Positions 7,160 to 13,886 of a stretch of 16,361 nt of DNA are shown piece by piece. A model generated the notes under the pieces. It saw nothing but the letters and a program-made list of their open reading frames with translations. It was not told the DNA's origin and ran no database searches. Position 1 is the first letter of the stretch; each line of letters opens with the position of its first letter. Origin of the DNA: Chitinophagales bacterium (lineage in GTDB: Bacteria; Bacteroidota; Bacteroidia; Chitinophagales; UBA8649). The translations under genes and the position numbers were made by a program. The DNA is taken from assembly GCA_016777395.1 (NCBI GenBank), contig JADHRO010000017.1:1-16361 (forward strand). The letters are read 5' to 3'.

Positions 7160-9253
7160 ATGCAAAGTAAACTGCACAACAATATTGAGTTTTTAAAAGG
7201 AGTAGGTCCAAAAAGAGCGGAGATCCTTCAGCAGGAACTAAATATTTTCACTTGGAGTGATTTGATTCACCACTTCCCTTTCCGCTATGTCGACAAATCA
7301 AAGTTTTACTCTATAGCTGAGATTAATGAAGGTACCCAGTATATCCAAATTAAAGGTAAGCTGACCGCTGTTCACCTGATTGGTGCTAATCGAAAGAAAC
7401 GATTACATGGAACGTTTAAAGATGAAACAGGGACGATTGACCTAGTTTGGTTTGTTAAAACTGACTGGATTCAGAAGTCACTCAAAACAGGTGTAGAATA
7501 TGTAGTTTACGGTAAACCTAAAAAATTTGGTCGCAACTACAATATCACACATCCTGAAATTAAGACAGCGGGAGAAATAGTAAAGCAAAATCACAGCTTA
7601 GAGCCGGTATATAATACCACTGAAAAAATGAAGAAATTCAACTTAGATAGTAAGGGGATTTTCAAATTACAAATGACCGTACTTGATCAGTTAAATCACA
7701 CGGAGCTTATTGAGATCATTCCGCTCGCAGTTTTAGATGCGTATAAGCTTGTAAGTAGAAATAAAGCCTATCATGAGATACATTTCCCAAGCAACGAAGA
7801 AAATTTAAGCAAGGCTATTTTCAGAATTAAATTTGAAGAGCTTTTAATGATACAGCTTCGTTTACTCCGATCTAAAATCAATAGGAACATCCAAAATAAG
7901 GGGTATGTATTTGAAAAAATTGATAAAAAATTTGAAGAATTTTATCAAAACTGTTTGCCTTTTGAATTGACCGGCGCGCAAAAAAGAGTGCTTAAAGAGA
8001 TAAGAAAAGATACCTTGAGCGGAAAGCAAATGAATCGTTTATTGCAAGGTGATGTAGGTAGCGGGAAGACCATTGTATCGCTCATGACGATGTTAATGGC
8101 TATTGATAATAATTTTCAAGCTTGTATTATGGCTCCAACCGAGATATTAGCCCAACAACACATGGCAGGGATAACAGAGTTGGTAAAAGCTACTGGTATA
8201 CGCTGCGCAATACTAACGGGGTCGGTTAAGGGAAAAGTGCGAAAACAGTTGTTACTCGCTTTGGTTGAAGGTGAAATAGACATCTTAATAGGAACACATG
8301 CCTTAATTGAAGATAAAGTGATTTTTAAAAACTTGGGTATGGTTGTCATTGATGAACAACATCGATTTGGCGTTGCTCAACGAGCAAAATTGTGGAAGAA
8401 GAATGTTCAAGCTCCGCATAATTTAGTAATGACAGCTACACCTATTCCAAGAACCTTAGCGATGACGCTTTATGGAGATCTTGACATTTCTATCATTGAC
8501 GAATTACCTCCAGGAAGAAAACCCATCCAAACCTCACACCGAAGAGAAAATAGTCGACTACAAGTATTTGGTTTTATTGGAAAGGAAATTGCAAAGGGAA
8601 GACAAGTCTACATGGTTTATCCTTTAATTGAGGAATCGGAAACACTGGACTATAATCATTTGATGGATGGTTATGAAAGTGTGAAACGACATTTTCCAGA
8701 CTTACAAGTGAGCATTGTGCATGGTAAAATGAAACCTGCTGATAAGGAATATGAAATGCAGCGATTTGTGCAAGCCAAAACACAAATCATGGTTGCCACA
8801 ACCGTTATTGAGGTTGGCGTAAATGTTCCAAATGCTAGTATGATGGTGATAGAAAGTGCCGAGCGATTTGGACTGAGTCAATTGCATCAGCTGAGGGGTC
8901 GAGTAGGACGAGGAGCAGAACAATCATATTGTATACTGATGACCGGTCTAAAGCTTTCAAATGAAAGTAAAGCAAGAATGCAAATCATGGTAGAAACGAA
9001 TGATGGCTTTAGAATCGCAGAAGAAGATCTCCGTTTACGCGGTCCGGGAGATATAGAGGGAACTCAGCAAAGTGGAATAGCAGACTTACGTTTAGCTAGT
9101 TTATCAAAAGACAACAAGATATTGACGCTTGCTAGGGAAGTGGCCACTAAAATACTAAATAACGACCCTTTTCTAGACAAGCAAGAGAACGGATTTTTAA
9201 AGCAGCACCTGATTGCGCAACACCAACAAAAAGGCTGGGGAAAGATAGCCTAG
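7160..9253 (+). CDS. recG: ATP-dependent DNA helicase RecG
   Basis: RecG remodels stalled replication forks and branch-migrates Holliday junctions. The 697-residue protein is full length. Order of parts: a helix-hairpin-helix-like GVGPKRAEIL (15-24), the OB-fold wedge domain that splits the fork (about 60-135), then the superfamily 2 motor with LTGAQKRVL (270-278), Walker A GDVGSGKT (297-304), APTEILAQQH (325-334), the Walker B box DEQHRFG (398-404) and TATPIPRTLAMTLYGDLD (425-442). It continues with VATTVIEVGVNVPNA and the arginine-finger region QLRGRVGRG, then the RecG-type TRG region (RLRGPGDIEGTQQSG). I chose ATG 7160 over the TTG six bases earlier. The upstream gap is 137 nt, without a convincing promoter or terminator. 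The stop codon (9251-9253) overlaps the stop of the opposing helicase gene in a shared CTAG. Confidence 0.97.
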   Translation: MQSKLHNNIEFLKGVGPKRAEILQQELNIFTWSDLIHHFPFRYVDKSKFYSIAEINEGTQYIQIKGKLTAVHLIGANRKKRLHGTFKDETGTIDLVWFVKTDWIQKSLKTGVEYVVYGKPKKFGRNYNITHPEIKTAGEIVKQNHSLEPVYNTTEKMKKFNLDSKGIFKLQMTVLDQLNHTELIEIIPLAVLDAYKLVSRNKAYHEIHFPSNEENLSKAIFRIKFEELLMIQLRLLRSKINRNIQNKGYVFEKIDKKFEEFYQNCLPFELTGAQKRVLKEIRKDTLSGKQMNRLLQGDVGSGKTIVSLMTMLMAIDNNFQACIMAPTEILAQQHMAGITELVKATGIRCAILTGSVKGKVRKQLLLALVEGEIDILIGTHALIEDKVIFKNLGMVVIDEQHRFGVAQRAKLWKKNVQAPHNLVMTATPIPRTLAMTLYGDLDISIIDELPPGRKPIQTSHRRENSRLQVFGFIGKEIAKGRQVYMVYPLIEESETLDYNHLMDGYESVKRHFPDLQVSIVHGKMKPADKEYEMQRFVQAKTQIMVATTVIEVGVNVPNASMMVIESAERFGLSQLHQLRGRVGRGAEQSYCILMTGLKLSNESKARMQIMVETNDGFRIAEEDLRLRGPGDIEGTQQSGIADLRLASLSKDNKILTLAREVATKILNNDPFLDKQENGFLKQHLIAQHQQKGWGKIA

Positions 9254-10500
9254 CGCCTTCTTTTAAAGTTTTGCTTATTCTTATTGCGATTAGCAAAAAA
9301 CTCTTGTCTCTTTCTGTTCTTTTCTTTCTCAAATTCCTTCTTTTCAGCTGCAGTCATAGGCTTATCCGTTTGAGGAAAAGGATTGTCGTCAACTATTTGA
9401 ATCTTTTGTTTGATGAGTTTCTCTATATCCTTGATGTAACTATTTTCTTCAGCGTCGGTCATCGAAATAGATACCCCCTCTTCTCCAGCCCTTCCGCACC
9501 GTCCAATTCGATGAACATAAGTTTCTGGCTCATTAGGAATATCATAGTTGATGACATATCGAAGTTTATCGATGTCAATACCTCGAGCGGCAATATCAGT
9601 AGCAACCAAAACACGAACATTCCCCTCTTTAAAATCCTTTAGCGCTTTTTGACGTTGGTTTTGACTTCTATCCCCATGGATAGCAGCAGCACCTATCTTT
9701 TCTTTTTGAAGTTTGCGAACAATCCGATTTGCGCCATGCTTGGTTCTTGAAAACAACAGCACTTGTTCAATTTCTGCATTCTTCAGGATATGCAAGAGTA
9801 AATCCATTTTGCTGGACTTATTGGTGGTATATAAATGCTGCTGTATAGTTTCAGCAGTGGAGGAAACAGTATTTACAGAGACCTTCTCTGGTCGGTTTAG
9901 TATTTCACTAGAAAGTGTTACAATACTTTTGGGCATTGTTGCTGAAAAAAACAAGGATTGTCTTTCCTTAGGTAATCTGGCAAGTAATTTTTTGATATCA
10001 TGGATAAATCCCATATCTAACATTCTATCGGCTTCATCAAGAACAAAGTATTTTACATCTGCTAAGGAGATGAATCCTTGATCCATTAAATCCAACAGAC
10101 GTCCTGGAGTAGCCACAAGAATATCTACCCCTTTTTGCAAGGCATTGGTTTGAGTCCCTTGTTTAACACCACCAAAAATAACCGTATTCCCGATTGAAGT
10201 ATATTTTGCATACGCCGTGATACTTTCTCCAATTTGAATAGCCAATTCTCGCGTTGGCGTAACGATTAGAGAAGATACTTTTCTTTTTTCAGATGGATGA
10301 CCCTCATTGGCTAAATGCTGAATGATAGGTATGGCAAAAGCCGCTGTTTTTCCAGTGCCGGTTTGCGCAGTGCCCAGCACATCTTTTCCATCGAGCACTA
10401 AGGGAATTGCTTTCGCTTGGATAGAGGTGGGTGAGCTATAGTTTTCATCATCTAGTGCTTTAAGAATAGATGGAATTAATTTTAAATCTTCAAATGTCAT
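9250..10500 (-). CDS. rhlE: DEAD-box ATP-dependent RNA helicase, RhlE type
   Basis: RhlE-type helicases unwind short RNA duplexes and act in ribosome assembly, RNA decay and cold adaptation. From ATG 10500 the protein is 416 residues and opens TFEDLKLIPSIL, the typical RhlE start. Motifs: Q-motif (SPTSIQ, ending at Q28), AQTGTGKT (45-52), PTRELA (82-87), TPGR (131-134), DEAD (155-158), SAT (186-188), TDIAARGID (301-309) and HRIGRCGRAG (330-339). The tail from about 375 is basic and lysine/arginine-rich, ending FKRRR, likely an RNA-binding extension. A longer frame begins at TTG 10566, but its extra 22 residues have no family match and the TTG lies inside a hairpin, so I reject it. The mRNA leader is unusual (see the hairpin and G-free entries). 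The 3' end overlaps recG tail-to-tail by 4 bp, so there is no room for a terminator between them. Confidence 0.94.
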   Translation of the reverse strand: MTFEDLKLIPSILKALDDENYSSPTSIQAKAIPLVLDGKDVLGTAQTGTGKTAAFAIPIIQHLANEGHPSEKRKVSSLIVTPTRELAIQIGESITAYAKYTSIGNTVIFGGVKQGTQTNALQKGVDILVATPGRLLDLMDQGFISLADVKYFVLDEADRMLDMGFIHDIKKLLARLPKERQSLFFSATMPKSIVTLSSEILNRPEKVSVNTVSSTAETIQQHLYTTNKSSKMDLLLHILKNAEIEQVLLFSRTKHGANRIVRKLQKEKIGAAAIHGDRSQNQRQKALKDFKEGNVRVLVATDIAARGIDIDKLRYVINYDIPNEPETYVHRIGRCGRAGEEGVSISMTDAEENSYIKDIEKLIKQKIQIVDDNPFPQTDKPMTAAEKKEFEKEKNRKRQEFFANRNKNKQNFKRRR

Positions 10501-10533
10501 ATGGAATAGGTAGATAGTGGATAGATAGATTAT
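10501..10533 (-). other. G-free, pyrimidine-rich leader directly upstream of the helicase ATG
   Basis: The plus strand has no C between 10501 and 10533, so the helicase mRNA has no G in the 33 nt before its start codon. The stretch is built from near-repeats of CTATC, CTACC and CTATT. It cannot contain a Shine-Dalgarno sequence and cannot fold on itself with G-C pairs, so it would present a single-stranded approach to the ATG. This is seen directly; the role as a ribosome or RNA-protein landing site is inference. Confidence 0.6.
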
Positions 10534-10549
10534 CTGTCTTTCGATTAGT

Positions 10550-10567
10550 GTTGGTTTAAAGACCAAC
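10550..10567 (-). promoter_or_regulatory. Hairpin in the 5' leader of the DEAD-box helicase
   Basis: A perfect 6-bp inverted repeat: GTTGGT (10550-10555) and ACCAAC (10562-10567) around a 6-nt loop. If the -7 element at 10592-10599 is real, transcription begins near 10586 and the hairpin lies about 20 nt from the mRNA 5' end and about 50 nt before the ATG. No U-run follows in the direction of transcription, so it is not an intrinsic terminator. It also hides the alternative TTG start at 10566. A 5' stabilising or autoregulatory stem is possible but unproven. Confidence 0.45.
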
Positions 10568-10591
10568 CAACTTACTTAGTAGTAAAGGTTA

Positions 10592-10599
10592 CAAAGATA
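10592..10599 (-). promoter_or_regulatory. Candidate Bacteroidota -7 promoter element for the DEAD-box helicase
   Basis: The minus strand reads TATCTTTG, an exact match to TAnnTTTG. It lies 91 nt upstream of the chosen ATG, predicting a leader of roughly 85 nt. No clear TTG is visible at the -33 position; TTC occurs there instead. Confidence 0.5.
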
Positions 10600-10854
10600 A
10601 CCATTCCCTTGTAAGAATTAGAGAGTAGGCCAAAATGATTTGAGTTTAAGTGAAAATTAATACCCATGATTCATTTGGAGAATCTACTTGACAAGCAATT
10701 GAGAATCCCATTGATTTCTATATAAAGAGGTAATGGATAGAAACTATGACTAATGAATTAGGTACTTGGTGGTGCTTAAGTCTATTTTTAGTGGATTGGC
10801 CTTAGTCGATTAAAAAACAGGATTTCTTTCAGTTATCAGTAATGAGGATATGTA

Positions 10855-10862
10855 TATCTTTG
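10855..10862 (+). promoter_or_regulatory. Candidate Bacteroidota -7 promoter element for the Lys1-like gene
   Basis: TATCTTTG is an exact match to the -7 consensus TAnnTTTG and the same octamer as the helicase element. It ends 19 nt before the ATG at 10882, giving a short leader typical of this phylum. The -33 region has TTTC near 10827-10830 rather than TTTG, so the upstream half is imperfect. Confidence 0.55.
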
Positions 10863-10881
10863 TAATTATAATTGAGTAAAA

Positions 10882-12084
10882 ATGAAAATAGGAGTCATCA
10901 GAGAAACAAAAACACCGGCAGACACCAGAGTTTGTCTGCCACCACAACAATGTGCAGCAATCCTCGCCCAGCATCCTGCTATTCAAATCGTGGTGCAACA
11001 AAGTGAAAACCGATGTTTTACAGATGCAGAATATACAGAATTAGGTATCCCACTTCAGGAAGATATGAGTGATTGTGATATTTTACTTGGGGTAAAAGAG
11101 GTAAACAAGGACGCCTTAATAGAAGATAAGCAGTATTTCTTTTTTTCTCATACTATTAAGAAGCAGTCTTATAACAAATCACTTCTTCAAAAGGTCCTGC
11201 AGAAAAAGATTCAGTTGGTTGATTATGAAACCTTGACTAATAATAATGGATTGCGTGTGATAGCTTTCGGCCCCTGGGCAGGCGTTGTCGGTGCGCACAA
11301 TGGAATTTTGACATGGGGAAAAAGAAAAGGACGCTTTGAGTTAAAACCGATGAAACAATGCTTTGATTTTGAAGAAGCAAAAAGCAACTATACTAACCTT
11401 GATTTAAAAGGACTTAAATTAGTTATTACCGGAACAGGTCGAGTGTCAAATGGGTCAGCTGAAGTTTTAGATTTGATGAATATTAAGAAGCTTTCTTCAG
11501 AAGCATTTTTAGCCTACCGAGGAGAAGATCCAGTATACTGTATGTTGACTACAAAAATGCTCTTTGCGAAAGGAGAAAACAATGACTTTGATGAAGGGTT
11601 TTTTAAAAACCCCAAAGGCTACCACAGCATGATGGCGCCATACTTAAGTAAAGCAAATTTGTTAATTAATGGAATCTATTGGGATAATAAAGCGCCAGTC
11701 TTGTTTACCAAAGAAACTATGAAGAATAAAGATTTTAGCATTGAGGTAATTGCTGATATCACTTGCGACATTGCGCCGGTATCTTCTATTCCATCCACAC
11801 TCAGAGCATCAACAATTGAGGATCCGATTTTTGGATATGATCCAGCAAGTGAACAAGAAAGCTCACCATTTCAAGCCCACACTGTAGATATGATGACGGT
11901 TGATAATCTACCCAATGAACTGCCTCGAGATGCATCAACGGATTTTGGTAATCAGTTTGTTGAGCACGTGCTGCCTGAGTTGCTAGAGAATAAAATTGAT
12001 ATGATTCATCGAGCGAGTATTACAACAAAAGATGGAGTGCTCAACGAGCCTTATCTATATTTGAGTGATTACATCGCTGATTGA
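10882..12084 (+). CDS. Saccharopine dehydrogenase (NAD+, L-lysine-forming; Lys1-like)
   Basis: A 400-residue dehydrogenase of the alanine dehydrogenase/Lys1 superfamily. Lys1 interconverts saccharopine with lysine plus 2-oxoglutarate; the same fold forms the lysine-ketoglutarate reductase part of animal AASS. The likeness runs end to end: RETKTPADTRVCLPP (7-21), GVKEVN with the catalytic lysine (K72), FSHTIK with the catalytic histidine (H90), DYETLTNNNGLRVIAFGPWAGVVGA (114-138), the dinucleotide-binding GTGRVSNG (184-191), LINGIYWDNKAP (261-272), IADITCDI (290-297) and DNLPNELPRDAS (341-352). Bacterial annotations often call such proteins alanine dehydrogenase, but the central motifs favour Lys1. 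No saccharopine reductase (Lys9 or SDH half) is nearby, so it is unclear whether it serves lysine breakdown or another amino acid. It is monocistronic, with its own candidate promoter and a downstream hairpin. Confidence 0.82.
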   Translation: MKIGVIRETKTPADTRVCLPPQQCAAILAQHPAIQIVVQQSENRCFTDAEYTELGIPLQEDMSDCDILLGVKEVNKDALIEDKQYFFFSHTIKKQSYNKSLLQKVLQKKIQLVDYETLTNNNGLRVIAFGPWAGVVGAHNGILTWGKRKGRFELKPMKQCFDFEEAKSNYTNLDLKGLKLVITGTGRVSNGSAEVLDLMNIKKLSSEAFLAYRGEDPVYCMLTTKMLFAKGENNDFDEGFFKNPKGYHSMMAPYLSKANLLINGIYWDNKAPVLFTKETMKNKDFSIEVIADITCDIAPVSSIPSTLRASTIEDPIFGYDPASEQESSPFQAHTVDMMTVDNLPNELPRDASTDFGNQFVEHVLPELLENKIDMIHRASITTKDGVLNEPYLYLSDYIAD

Positions 12085-12088
12085 TTCT

Positions 12089-12108
12089 AGTGGCATAGCC
12101 GCTTTATT
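12089..12108 (+). terminator. Candidate intrinsic terminator after the Lys1-like gene
   Basis: AGTGGC-ATA-GCCGCT (12089-12103) can form a 6-bp RNA stem with one G-U pair and a 3-nt loop, followed by a short U-rich tract (TTATT). It begins 5 nt after the stop codon. A second, wider inverted repeat, TTCTAG (12085-12090) with CTAGAA (12111-12116), encloses it. Read on the other strand no U-run follows, so it should work mainly for the plus-strand gene. The U-tract is short, hence moderate confidence. Confidence 0.45.
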
Positions 12109-12110
12109 AA

Positions 12111-13094
12111 CTAGAAAACTAGAATTAAACCAATAGAAGCAACTATCTGAATCAAGAAGATTATCGTTCCAAACCCAACCGCGATTTTACCAGATTCCCA
12201 GAGGGTTTTAAAACTTACTTTAAGTCCTATCGCTGCCATACTGATAGTCAGAAATATTTTACCTATACTCTTTAAAATATCTAGTATTTCCGCAGGAATA
12301 ATAAGTACGCTATTAACAATCGTAATTAATATAAAAACCCATAAGTAATAAGGTAACTTAAAGGAAATGGATTGTTTTTCACTACTTTCTTGGCTTCTAT
12401 TTGCCATAAAACTGAAGAAGATTACAGCCGGTGTAAGCAAGGCTACTCTAGCTAATTTTACCGTTAAAGCAGAATCTCCAATTTCCTGTGATAGTCCGTA
12501 TCCTGCTCCCGCAACGTTGCCGACTGATTGTAAAGTTGCTCCAATTATAAAGCCTACATTTCCGTCATCTTCAAATATTGCTTTTAAGGTAAAAGGCAGC
12601 AGGATCATTCCAACACTGCCTAATAGATTAACCACTGCAATAGCAATCCCCGCATCTTCTTTATTTTTGGAAATAACTGGGGCTAGGGCTGCAATTGCAG
12701 AAGACCCGCAAATAGCAGTTCCAAATCCAACTAACCAAGAGGTGCTATCCTCTCGATTCATCCGTTTTGCTATCAGCAAGGTAGCGACTAAACTAAAGAT
12801 CACAATTATCAATACGAATAAAAACTTTTGCCAGCCCAGTATTGCTATACTCTGAAAGCTAATGCTAAAAGCAAGAAAAATTATGGCAAACTCTAACAGT
12901 GTGGCTGATGAAAAGGAAACACCTTTTTTAAATGCTTGTCCTAAAGGCCAAATGTTTCCAATGACTATGGCAAGGAGAAATGCAAGGATTACACCATTGA
13001 TATAAGGCACTTTTGGAGCAAGGAAATGCGCTGCAACGCCGAGTGCAGCGGACAGTAATACACCCCAAAAATTCTCTTTTATAAAGCCCTTCAT
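12111..13094 (-). CDS. YeiH-family (UPF0324) putative sulfate/anion exporter
   Basis: A 327-residue inner-membrane protein with about ten hydrophobic segments spread over its length. The family signature (Cons_hypoth698/YeiH) is clear: ILAFLLAIVIGNIWP (36-50), FAIIFLAFSISF (69-80), GFGTAICGSSAIAALAPVI (123-141, the hallmark), VVNLLGSVGMILLP (154-167) and GATLQSVGNVAGAG (185-198). The family is named putative sulfate exporter, but the transported ion is poorly established, so I leave the symbol blank. Its ATG (13092-13094) shares one base with the stop of the upstream yhhN-like gene (TAATG), which suggests translational coupling. It converges with the Lys1-like gene 26 nt away. Full length, without visible defects. 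Confidence is high for the family and low for the substrate. Confidence 0.88.
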   Translation of the reverse strand: MKGFIKENFWGVLLSAALGVAAHFLAPKVPYINGVILAFLLAIVIGNIWPLGQAFKKGVSFSSATLLEFAIIFLAFSISFQSIAILGWQKFLFVLIIVIFSLVATLLIAKRMNREDSTSWLVGFGTAICGSSAIAALAPVISKNKEDAGIAIAVVNLLGSVGMILLPFTLKAIFEDDGNVGFIIGATLQSVGNVAGAGYGLSQEIGDSALTVKLARVALLTPAVIFFSFMANRSQESSEKQSISFKLPYYLWVFILITIVNSVLIIPAEILDILKSIGKIFLTISMAAIGLKVSFKTLWESGKIAVGFGTIIFLIQIVASIGLILVF

Positions 13095-13849
13095 TATATC
13101 GTGATTATCCTATTGGCATCTTGCCGGTTTAAAATCTCACCCTTGAATTCCTGCAATGCACAACCTTTAATAATTAGATATTGCCCAACTGCGTACAAAG
13201 GCATTATAATTACTCTAGCCAATGACATGTTTTCTTCAAACATCAAGGTAAATCGACTTAGAGCAATTACGGTATCAGAAATCATGAAAGATAAAGCGCC
13301 AATCAGCACCCATTTATAACTTGCAGGATTCACTTTTCCATACCTTCCGATTGCAGCAATAACCATCAGCATAATTACAGCTGAATAAATAACTACAGGA
13401 ATACTCATCTCCGTAAATCCGGGTAGGTTCTGTTTGAAAAGAAAGGAGATTAGTCCAAACCCAAACCCAGCAAATGGGATAACGAGGTAAGGTTTAGATT
13501 TAAGTATTGATCTAGCCTTGATATTTGTGCGCAAGAAAGCGGCGAGGTACATGAGATGGGCAATTAAAAAGGAACCCAAACCCAGCAAGAAATTAATATC
13601 TGTTTTAAAAATACCCGGCATTAAGAAATTATCTCCCCACCACGAAAAAAATAAGGCAGCCAAAATGATCTTATGACTTGCGCTGTCTGCCTTGGTTTCT
13701 CTGTAATACCAATAAATTAGAACGGGCATTAGGAAGGGCTTGAAAGCCCAAATCCCGTAGGGCGTTTGCTCCAGGCCTAATATCACTTCTCCCAAAACTT
13801 CTGCAATAAGTAAAAGGAAATAAATATATATCAGGTGCTTAGATTTCAT
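13094..13849 (-). CDS. YhhN/TMEM86-family membrane protein (putative lysoplasmalogenase)
   Basis: A 251-residue integral membrane protein with about eight hydrophobic helices. Conserved YhhN positions are present: FKP (36-38), WWGDNFLM (70-77, including the G-D pair), FLLGLGSFLIAHLMYLAAF (87-105, with H98 and Y101) and GALSFMISDTVIAL (184-197, with the S-D pair). The animal homologue TMEM86B hydrolyses the vinyl-ether bond of lysoplasmalogen to a fatty aldehyde and a glycerophospho head group, and some bacterial relatives share the activity. Whether this organism makes plasmalogens cannot be told here. It overlaps the yeiH-like gene by one base and follows the MMPL transporter gene by 37 nt, where a candidate -7 element lies. 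The frame was checked through to the TAA at 13094-13096. Confidence 0.82.
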   Translation of the reverse strand: MKSKHLIYIYFLLLIAEVLGEVILGLEQTPYGIWAFKPFLMPVLIYWYYRETKADSASHKIILAALFFSWWGDNFLMPGIFKTDINFLLGLGSFLIAHLMYLAAFLRTNIKARSILKSKPYLVIPFAGFGFGLISFLFKQNLPGFTEMSIPVVIYSAVIMLMVIAAIGRYGKVNPASYKWVLIGALSFMISDTVIALSRFTLMFEENMSLARVIIMPLYAVGQYLIIKGCALQEFKGEILNRQDANRIITI

Positions 13850-13871
13850 TAGACTTGAAAATAATACCTAT

Positions 13872-13879
13872 CAAATATA
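13872..13879 (-). promoter_or_regulatory. Candidate Bacteroidota -7 promoter element for the yhhN-yeiH pair
   Basis: The minus strand reads TATATTTG, matching TAnnTTTG exactly, 22 nt before the ATG at 13849 and inside the 37-nt gap after the MMPL gene. The spacing to the start is close to that of the Lys1-like promoter. No TTG is visible at -33. If real, the two downstream genes can be read independently of the transporter. Confidence 0.4.
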
Positions 13880-13886
13880 CTAATTT

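Larger units (their letters stand above)
10501..10881. other. 381-nt intergenic region between divergent rhlE-type and Lys1-like genes
   Basis: This is the only gap over 300 nt. It holds, from the left, the helicase leader (G-free stretch and hairpin), a minus-strand -7 element at 10592-10599 and a plus-strand -7 element at 10855-10862. Between about 10600 and 10850 I see no credible gene, tRNA or repeat. There is only a short inverted repeat CTAAT-GA-ATTAG at 10750-10761, which could be an operator or chance, and a 19-codon frame from 10666 that matches nothing I recognise. Confidence 0.7.

Noticed and set aside
10501..10532. CTATC-like repeats in the helicase leader as a CRISPR or tandem-repeat array
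   Set aside because: The units are 4-6 nt, degenerate and span about 30 nt with no spacers; they are better described as a low-complexity leader.
10501..10566. A 22-residue N-terminal extension of the DEAD-box helicase from TTG 10566
   Set aside because: The extension has no family resemblance, its TTG lies in a hairpin arm, and the ATG at 10500 gives the standard RhlE N-terminus.
10666..10725. A 19-codon frame in the intergenic region before the Lys1-like gene
   Set aside because: It is too short, has no recognisable product, and lies in AT-rich sequence where such frames are common.
10689..10725. TTGACA followed by a TATAAA-like stretch, resembling an E. coli-type sigma-70 promoter
   Set aside because: The spacing from TTGACA is about 25 nt, too long. 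Bacteroidota housekeeping promoters use a different consensus, and a better -7 element lies just before the gene.
10750..10761. Inverted repeat CTAAT-GA-ATTAG as an operator
   Set aside because: Five-base arms in AT-rich DNA are expected by chance, and it lies about 120 nt from the start codon. It is noted in the intergenic entry but not called.
12367..12855. A 162-codon open frame on the plus strand opposite the yeiH-like gene
   Set aside because: It is fully antisense to a well-supported membrane-protein gene and its translation has no recognisable domain. Similar antisense frames under recG, the helicase and the MMPL gene were rejected for the same reason.
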